Shown: in pieces, positions 60,408 through 64,000 of the stretch
Layout: every line of letters begins with the position of its first letter
How positions within the stretch are numbered: the stretch's first letter is position 1
Origin: RPRC01 sp034933285
GTDB taxonomy: Bacteria > Desulfobacterota > Desulfuromonadia > Geobacterales > Geobacteraceae
Reading direction: 5' to 3'
Length of the DNA stretch: 64,000 nt
Assembly: GCA_034933285.1 (NCBI GenBank)
Contig: JAYFNT010000020.1
Location: 135,308-199,307 of the forward strand
Notes under the pieces: model-generated
Told to the model about the DNA's origin: nothing
Database searches by the model: none
The model's input: the letters and a program-made list of their open reading frames with translations, nothing else
Made by a program: the position numbers and the translations under genes

Positions 60408-60478
60408 CTCTAACGGAGCCGGCCATGACCCGCCCGCCCAGGTTTTCCGGGCGGTCGGCGTCTATGGACGTGTTTGTA
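60408..60478 (-). other. attC-like recombination site
   Basis: A 71-bp imperfect palindrome with ends CTCTAAC and GTTTGTA. On the minus strand it contains TAGACGCCGACCG, shared with the sites at 62197-62273 and 62931-63002, and inner arms CGCCCGG/GGGCGGG. Confidence 0.6.
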
Positions 60479-60481
60479 CGT

Positions 60482-60628
60482 TCAGGTGTACTCCATTTCA
60501 TCCTTGATCTTGCTGATCTCGGCGAGGAGTCTCTCGAATGGGCAGTTCTCCGTGTCCTTTAGAAAGAACTCCGTTAGAGCTGAACGGGTGAATTCTGCAA
60601 TTTTCTCACGTGTCTCCGAGGGGTCCAA
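60482..60628 (-). pseudogene. truncated cassette gene, C-terminal remnant
   Basis: The minus strand gives DPSETREKIAEFTRSALTEF, then FLKDTENCPFERLLAEISKI, ending with KDEMEYT and a stop. It reads as a genuine helical C-terminus of about 47 residues. It is cut off upstream exactly where the GGACGTTCATG-type repeat begins (60620s). The family is not recognised. Confidence 0.45.
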
Positions 60629-61083
60629 AAAGAACGTTCATGAAATTGTGCGTTTCTTCCTTTCACAAGATGAGAATTGCATAAAAACATGAACGTCACC
60701 ATCTCTTCCATTTTCCTCAAATGTGAATATATGAAGGGCGTCCCCAAAGACCCCAAAGACTCCCTTTTCCTCAAATGTGAATATATGAAGGGCGTCCCCA
60801 AAGACTCCTTCTTGCTGAACTCAAATAAATAGTTATCAATCGTATATTCAAATATCCTTTCAAGATCTGTTGCTGTACTATGTTTTGGGATGTTTGATGG
60901 TTTTTCGAATCTTATTCTCACAACTGATTCAAGTTGTTCTAAATAGTAAAAAGCTTGGGTAGTTAGTAATGGCTCACCATGTATCGTTGGGCAAATAATT
61001 ATCGGGAATTCTAGGCCATAAAAGTAAATTACACGCCCTAAACCCTTAGAATTAGTAAGTGAGTATTCGTAATTTATAGCCAT
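60574..61083 (-). CDS. hypothetical cassette protein with repeat-derived C-terminus
   Basis: A frame of 169 codons. Only the first ~95 residues (NYEYSLTNSKGLGRVIYFYG, TQAFYYLEQLESVVRIRF) look like a real protein; I do not recognise the family. From about residue 95 the frame runs through a tandem repeat (SLGTPFIYSHLRK twice) and the GGACGTTCATG element, so its natural tail is lost. It lies between the truncated fragment at 60482 and the attC-like site at 61104. AT-rich. Confidence 0.5.
   Translation of the reverse strand: MAINYEYSLTNSKGLGRVIYFYGLEFPIIICPTIHGEPLLTTQAFYYLEQLESVVRIRFEKPSNIPKHSTATDLERIFEYTIDNYLFEFSKKESLGTPFIYSHLRKRESLGSLGTPFIYSHLRKMEEMVTFMFLCNSHLVKGRNAQFHERSFWTPRRHVRKLQNSPVQL
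60634..60697. repeat. GTTCATGAAATTGTG-type palindromic repeat, copy A
   Basis: Its ends GTTCATG and CATGAAC are inverted. The 64 bases are nearly identical to the left part of copy B at 61210-61280, and the right half also to 54581-54619. It abuts the gene remnant at 60482-60628. Confidence 0.65.
60711..60805. repeat. tandem duplication of a 41-base GGGCGTCCCC unit
   Basis: TTTTCCTCAAATGTGAATAT continuing to ATATGAAGGGCGTCCCCAAA occurs at 60711-60751 and again at 60765-60805. The GGGCGTCCCC core equals the arm of the palindromes at 54361 and 62296. Confidence 0.65.
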
Positions 61084-61103
61084 CTATTCATCCTTCATTT
61101 GTT

Positions 61104-61162
61104 GGTCAACGTCATAAGCCTGACCGGCCGGTTTCTATGGCAGGTCTTGGCGCTGGTTATCT
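61104..61162 (-). other. attC-like recombination site
   Basis: A 59-bp imperfect palindrome with ends GGTCAAC and GTTATCT and inner arms CCGGCCGG. It separates the exonuclease-BRCT gene from the hypothetical gene upstream of the remnant. Confidence 0.5.
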
Positions 61163-61183
61163 GTTACACTTCGGGACTAAAGG

Positions 61184-61280
61184 GGACGTTCATGAAATTG
61201 GGTCCAAAGGGGACGTTCATGAAATTGTGCGTTTCTTCCTTTCACAAGATGAGAATTGCATAAAAACATGAACGTCCCCA
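61184..61280. repeat. GGGGACGTTCATG palindromic repeat, copy B with a partial copy in front
   Basis: GGGGACGTTCATGAAATTG occurs at 61184 and again at 61210, the second continuing through the full element to CATGAACGTCCCC (to 61280). It lies in the spacer after the exonuclease gene. Confidence 0.65.
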
Positions 61281-61323
61281 TCTCTTCCCATCTCTTCCAT
61301 CTCTTCCCAGGAAGCTCTTATAC

Positions 61324-62178
61324 TCATTGCATTTTCAGAAGTCGCTGGAAATCGCTTTCTCCAATAATCCTTATTTGCTGGCCCTTCGCCATAAGTTCTT
61401 CGGCTTTTCGATGCTTTGTGCTCTTTTCGTGGCCTGCTAGACGACAGATGTCTTGGTCGCCGACAACAAGGAGAGTGGTATGTTTGGTTACTCCGCTCTC
61501 AACCGTGCACCCTGCTGCTGAGGCCGCATCTGCGGCCTCCCTACGAGGCATTGATAGTGCTCCGGTTAACACTAACTTTTCTCCGTAAAGTGGGCCATCT
61601 GGATTTGCATCTCTGACGATAGGTCCGGCACTTGATGGATATATTGGCTGGTTTACTCGCTCAACCCATTGCTCGACGCTCAAGCCAGTCTCCACCACAG
61701 CCCGCAATAAGATTTCTCCGGCAACCCGTGCATCTTCTATTGCATTGTGATGCTCAAATTCGATCTTGAAATGTTTTGCAATGTTTGCGAGGCCATAACC
61801 ACTTTGTGCGAAGACAGGCCAAGCACGTCTTACTACTCTCGATGTGTCCAACCAAGTACAGTCATGTGGTAGCACCTCGTTTTTCTCACAGGCACGCGTG
61901 AGCGCAGCACGATCAAAAGATGTATGACTGACAACAAGTTTTCCTTTCAACCATTTTGATAATTGTAAGTGGACATCTTTCCACTTCGGCGCATTACGAA
62001 CAGTGTGTTTCTGAATGCCATGTATTGAAACATTCATTTCGTCAAAGTAGTCTTCTGGATTCACCAGAGATTCCCATGACTCATGAATTTTTCCATTTTG
62101 AAACGCGACTAAGCCAACTTGGCAGATACTTGAAAAATTCGGATTTGCTGTTTCTACGTCGATTACTACAAAGCTCAT
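61324..62178 (-). CDS. DEDDh exonuclease fused to a BRCT domain
   Basis: A protein of 284 residues. The N-terminal exonuclease (DnaQ/epsilon-like) shows VIDVET (Asp7, Glu9), VSHTSFDRAAL and HHNAIEDARVAG for motifs ExoI-III with the final His-x4-Asp. The C-terminal BRCT domain starts at about 200 (LYGEKLVLTGALSMPRREA, TTLLVVGDQD). Such fusions resemble DinG-less epsilon homologues found in accessory DNA and may act in repair. GGAGGG four bases before the ATG at 62178 sets the start. Cassette-like, flanked by attC-like sites. Confidence 0.87.
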   Translation of the reverse strand: MSFVVIDVETANPNFSSICQVGLVAFQNGKIHESWESLVNPEDYFDEMNVSIHGIQKHTVRNAPKWKDVHLQLSKWLKGKLVVSHTSFDRAALTRACEKNEVLPHDCTWLDTSRVVRRAWPVFAQSGYGLANIAKHFKIEFEHHNAIEDARVAGEILLRAVVETGLSVEQWVERVNQPIYPSSAGPIVRDANPDGPLYGEKLVLTGALSMPRREAADAASAAGCTVESGVTKHTTLLVVGDQDICRLAGHEKSTKHRKAEELMAKGQQIRIIGESDFQRLLKMQ

Positions 62179-62196
62179 AAGTCCCTCCTTCATTGC

Positions 62197-62273
62197 GCAT
62201 AACGACGGGCCGGGCCTTCACCCGTGCCGGGGCGAGCATCAGCCCCGATCGGCGTCCGAGGACCTGGTTGGGA
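62197..62273 (-). other. attC-like recombination site
   Basis: A 77-bp imperfect palindrome with ends GCATAAC and GTTGGGA. The inner hairpin GCCGGGGCG/AGCCCCGATCGGCG is GC-rich. On the minus strand GGACGCCGATCGGGGCTGA matches the site at 62931-63002 closely (GACGCCGACCGGGGCTGA). Confidence 0.65.
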
Positions 62274-62295
62274 GCTGCTTACTTCCGCGTCCCAG

Positions 62296-62366
62296 GGGGA
62301 CGCCCATAAATATATAAGTTTCTGTGATTTCTTCGGGAAGAAACTTATAAACTTATGGGCGTCCCC
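62296..62366. repeat. palindromic repeat, GGGGACGCCCATAA type
   Basis: GGGGACGCCCATAAATATAT is the left arm and ATGGGCGTCCCC the right. The centre contains TTTCTGTGATTTCTTC. It lies between the exonuclease cassette and the NPRATSS-repeat gene. Confidence 0.7.
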
Positions 62367-62382
62367 TTCAGTTTCACTTTCT

Positions 62383-62910
62383 TCAGGTAGTGAAACCCAT
62401 CCAGTTACCGTCTAGGTCAAAACACATCCAAGATGTGTCTCTTGCATGAATCCAATAACCAATCCAGTCATTGTTCAGGTCGAAAATGACAGCGAAGTCA
62501 TCTCGCGCAAATACCGCCACACCCAAAAAGTCTGCAGTGACAGCGAATCTCAGAAACACTCTTTCGTTGACTGGAACAGTGAAGCCTGTTGGCTGACAAT
62601 CTAAATCGAAAAGATACAAACCTGGGATATTCGAGGTGACGTTGGGGTTAATTGATGACGTCGCACGGGGATTCAGTGATGATGTTGCATGTGGATTAAT
62701 GCTACTGGTCGCTCTATAGTTGATACTGCTTGTAGCTCGCGGGTTCAACGAACTAGTTGCTCGCGGGTTCAGACTTGAGGTAGCCCTGGGATTTTTTGAT
62801 GAAGTTGCTCTCGGGTTTAGGCTACTCGTGGCTCTTGGATTCAAACTGCTGGTAGCAAATGGATTCTTTGAGGATGACGCCCTCGGATTGCGGCTGCTCG
62901 GTATAATCAT
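62383..62910 (-). CDS. cassette protein with tandem NPRATSS nonapeptide repeats
   Basis: A 175-residue protein. Residues 8-85 consist of about nine nonapeptides of the form NPRATSSLN, with variants (NYRATSSIN, NPHATSSLN, NPNVTSN). The rest is a small C-terminal domain rich in Trp and Asp (FDLNNDWIGYWIHARDTSWM, FDLDGNWMGFTT). The repeat could expand or shrink by slipped mispairing (27-nt units). TAGGAG precedes the ATG. The gene lies between attC-like sites; function unknown. Frames extending upstream are not conserved. Confidence 0.75.
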   Translation of the reverse strand: MIIPSSRNPRASSSKNPFATSSLNPRATSSLNPRATSSKNPRATSSLNPRATSSLNPRATSSINYRATSSINPHATSSLNPRATSSINPNVTSNIPGLYLFDLDCQPTGFTVPVNERVFLRFAVTADFLGVAVFARDDFAVIFDLNNDWIGYWIHARDTSWMCFDLDGNWMGFTT

Positions 62911-62930
62911 GACTTTTTCTCCTATTTCGG

Positions 62931-63002
62931 GCCAACGGCCTGCGCCCTTGACCCGCGCCGGGGCGTTTTTCAGCCCCGGTCGGCGTCTAAGGGCCTTGTT
63001 AT
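62931..63002 (-). other. attC-like recombination site
   Basis: A 72-bp imperfect palindrome with ends GCCAAC and GTTAT. On the minus strand TAACAAGGCCC and GGCCGTTGG form the outer arms and CCGGGGC/GCCCCGG the inner stem. It lies 20 bases upstream of the NPRATSS gene start and follows the 63066 gene. Confidence 0.65.
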
Positions 63003-63065
63003 TTCTCGATTGGCGTGTTTGATACACCTGCAGAACCATTAGTTCAAACGTACATCATCAATAGG

Positions 63066-63335
63066 CTATACGCCGATTTTTTTAGCAAGTTTTTGAAATT
63101 GCTTGCTGTTTTCGAATTTCAGAAGAAGCCCATCTTTGACAGGCTTCACTTCTTTGATTTTCTTACTAACCGACTCCGGCAACGATTGAAGATTCGCGAT
63201 TTTGAACCACGAGCCTTGTTTCTTTAAAGTACCATTCTCGATTAGCGCTTCAATATCGCTAGAATCAGCAAGATTCCTTACAACATCTCTCAACTGTTGT
63301 GCCACTTCTTCAAGATTCAAATTATCTTTGGTCAT
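63066..63335 (-). CDS. hypothetical cassette protein, 89 residues
   Basis: A small soluble, charged protein that I do not recognise. It starts TKDNLNLEEVAQQLRDVVRN and contains IEALIENGTLKKQGSWFKI, with a Lys-rich C-terminal helix. It looks intact, with GGAT upstream of the ATG. The array of small unrelated minus-strand genes around it supports a cassette origin. No function is proposed. Confidence 0.6.
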   Translation of the reverse strand: MTKDNLNLEEVAQQLRDVVRNLADSSDIEALIENGTLKKQGSWFKIANLQSLPESVSKKIKEVKPVKDGLLLKFENSKQFQKLAKKIGV

Positions 63336-63344
63336 TTTAGATCC

Positions 63345-63396
63345 TTTCGCCAGAAGAGCCTACCGCGTGGCAGCAGCACCCGAGTATTATCGCTTG
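63345..63396 (-). other. weak attC-like palindrome
   Basis: The minus strand CGGGTGCTGCTGCC is shared with the site at 59663 (CGGGTGCTGCCGCC), but the terminal cores are degenerate (TTTCGCC, ATTATCG). Probably a decayed attC. Confidence 0.3.
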
Positions 63397-63403
63397 CTTT
63401 CAC

Positions 63404-63703
63404 TTAGAGTTCGCCGAAATGGACCCATTGCGATTCTGGGAGGCCTTTCAAAAAGTTGCTTATCTCTTCGATTACACCGTGCGACTCGGCGTAGTCAATA
63501 TGCTCAAGGAGTCGTAACCGCTTTTGAAGGGCTGAAGTGTGTGGCCATGCCGCCAGTATTAGGGGCAACGGTGGATTCCAGCCGCCGCTGCTTTTCTGCT
63601 CACGATTGGGCAGCATCTCCCATAACTGATGCCATTTACCCGGTTCTGGGCAGACTCTTTCCAGCTCTTGCGCATATTTTTTTAAATTTTCGGCAGTTTT
63701 CAT
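63404..63703 (-). CDS. hypothetical cassette protein, 99 residues
   Basis: A small protein not recognised. It starts KTAENLKKYAQELERVCPEP and contains LWEMLPNREQKSSGG and LLEHIDYAESHGVIEEISNF. It is probably cytosolic and helical. It is separated from the next gene by only 11 bases, so the two may form one cassette. Ribosome site is weak. Confidence 0.6.
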   Translation of the reverse strand: MKTAENLKKYAQELERVCPEPGKWHQLWEMLPNREQKSSGGWNPPLPLILAAWPHTSALQKRLRLLEHIDYAESHGVIEEISNFLKGLPESQWVHFGEL

Positions 63704-63714
63704 TTAATTTGCCT

Positions 63715-63972
63715 TCATTTCATCCTTGCATAGCCAGGAATTTTATTGATTCCGCACCGAACATTTATTCGACTTCCGATTTCGATGTAACTGTTTGTCT
63801 CGTATTCGTTCTGGTCGTTGAAAAGGATGTAGCCATAAGGGTCACATAAGGCGGCTAAGTCTTGGGGGGACGTTGGTAGGTTATGAAGCTTATTGGGTTT
63901 CATTCCCCCATTCAAATTCACTCTCGCCTGCTCGATCGTCAATTCCACCAAAAGATGGTTCCTGTTGGTCAT
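63715..63972 (-). CDS. hypothetical cassette protein, 85 residues
   Basis: A small protein not recognised: LVELTIEQARVNLNGGMKPN, then DLAALCDPYGYILFNDQNEY and SRINVRCGINKIPGYARM. It begins just inside the right edge and is on the same strand as all other genes in the last 7 kb. The 28 bases to its right give no further information. Confidence 0.55.
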   Translation of the reverse strand: MTNRNHLLVELTIEQARVNLNGGMKPNKLHNLPTSPQDLAALCDPYGYILFNDQNEYETNSYIEIGSRINVRCGINKIPGYARMK

Positions 63973-64000
63973 ATTTTTATTATTAACCTACATAACCTAC

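Noticed and set aside
62640..62890. CRISPR array
   Set aside because: The regular units are 27-nt in-frame codons for NPRATSSLN peptides with no unique spacers and no cas gene.

Overview
The window looks like a chromosome segment of a Geobacter-like deltaproteobacterium (Desulfuromonadales/Geobacterales). The evidence is gene order and family resemblance: a sigma-54-driven flagellar cluster, the order pheA-tyrA-aroA-cmk/ispH-rpsA-ihfB, a mutL-miaA-hfq operon, many two-component proteins and chemotaxis-type CheX/CheY. No rRNA or taxonomic marker was aligned, so the genus is inferred.

Layout. 1-0.7 kb: the end of a YWTD beta-propeller gene and a 190-bp MITE-like element. 0.7-13.8 kb (minus strand): flagellar rod, MS-ring, export and hook genes (flgB, flgC, fliE, fliF, fliG, fliH, fliI, fliJ, motE-like, fliK, flgD, a small flagellar-operon protein, flgE), preceded by a secreted AMIN/TPR-type protein. 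13.9-21.5 kb: a pseudo-receiver protein, CheX, CheY, a PAS histidine kinase, a lytic transglycosylase and two sigma-54 response regulators. 22-23.4 kb (plus): a FliK-like protein and a small FlhB-C-terminal-like protein. Sites that fit the -24/-12 consensus with exact GG-N10-GC spacing precede five of these transcription units, so the locus reads as a sigma-54 flagellar regulon.

23.4-39.8 kb is housekeeping: an EAL/HDOD protein, tRNA-Leu(UAA), ihfB, rpsA, an in-frame cmk/ispH, aroA, tyrA, pheA, a GGDEF protein with a lipoprotein, a DUF512 radical-SAM protein, an AI-2E family permease, hfq, miaA and mutL. 40-44.7 kb is a probable regulatory unit: a CoA-acylating aldehyde dehydrogenase with a sigma-54 promoter and a structured leader, next to its presumed histidine kinase and sigma-54 activator. 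Then come an orphan ClpV-type ATPase, thrC, a YrfG-like nucleotidase and a SYLF-domain protein.

From about 51 kb the DNA is accessory: IS256 and IS30 remnants, an AHL-lactonase-like hydrolase, a pirin and a DUF3089 lipoprotein, separated by long palindromic repeats whose arms carry cores such as GGGGACGCCCAT, GGGACACTTCCC and GGGGTCAGGTT. From about 57 kb to the right edge, small unrelated genes all lie on the minus strand. Several are separated by 51-77 bp imperfect palindromes with attC-like ends, and three of these share the core GACGCCGA. The simplest reading is part of a chromosomal integron cassette array whose integrase lies beyond the right edge. Palindromic repeats have invaded this array and truncated or re-tailed several genes. 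This array and its repeats are the most novel part of the window.
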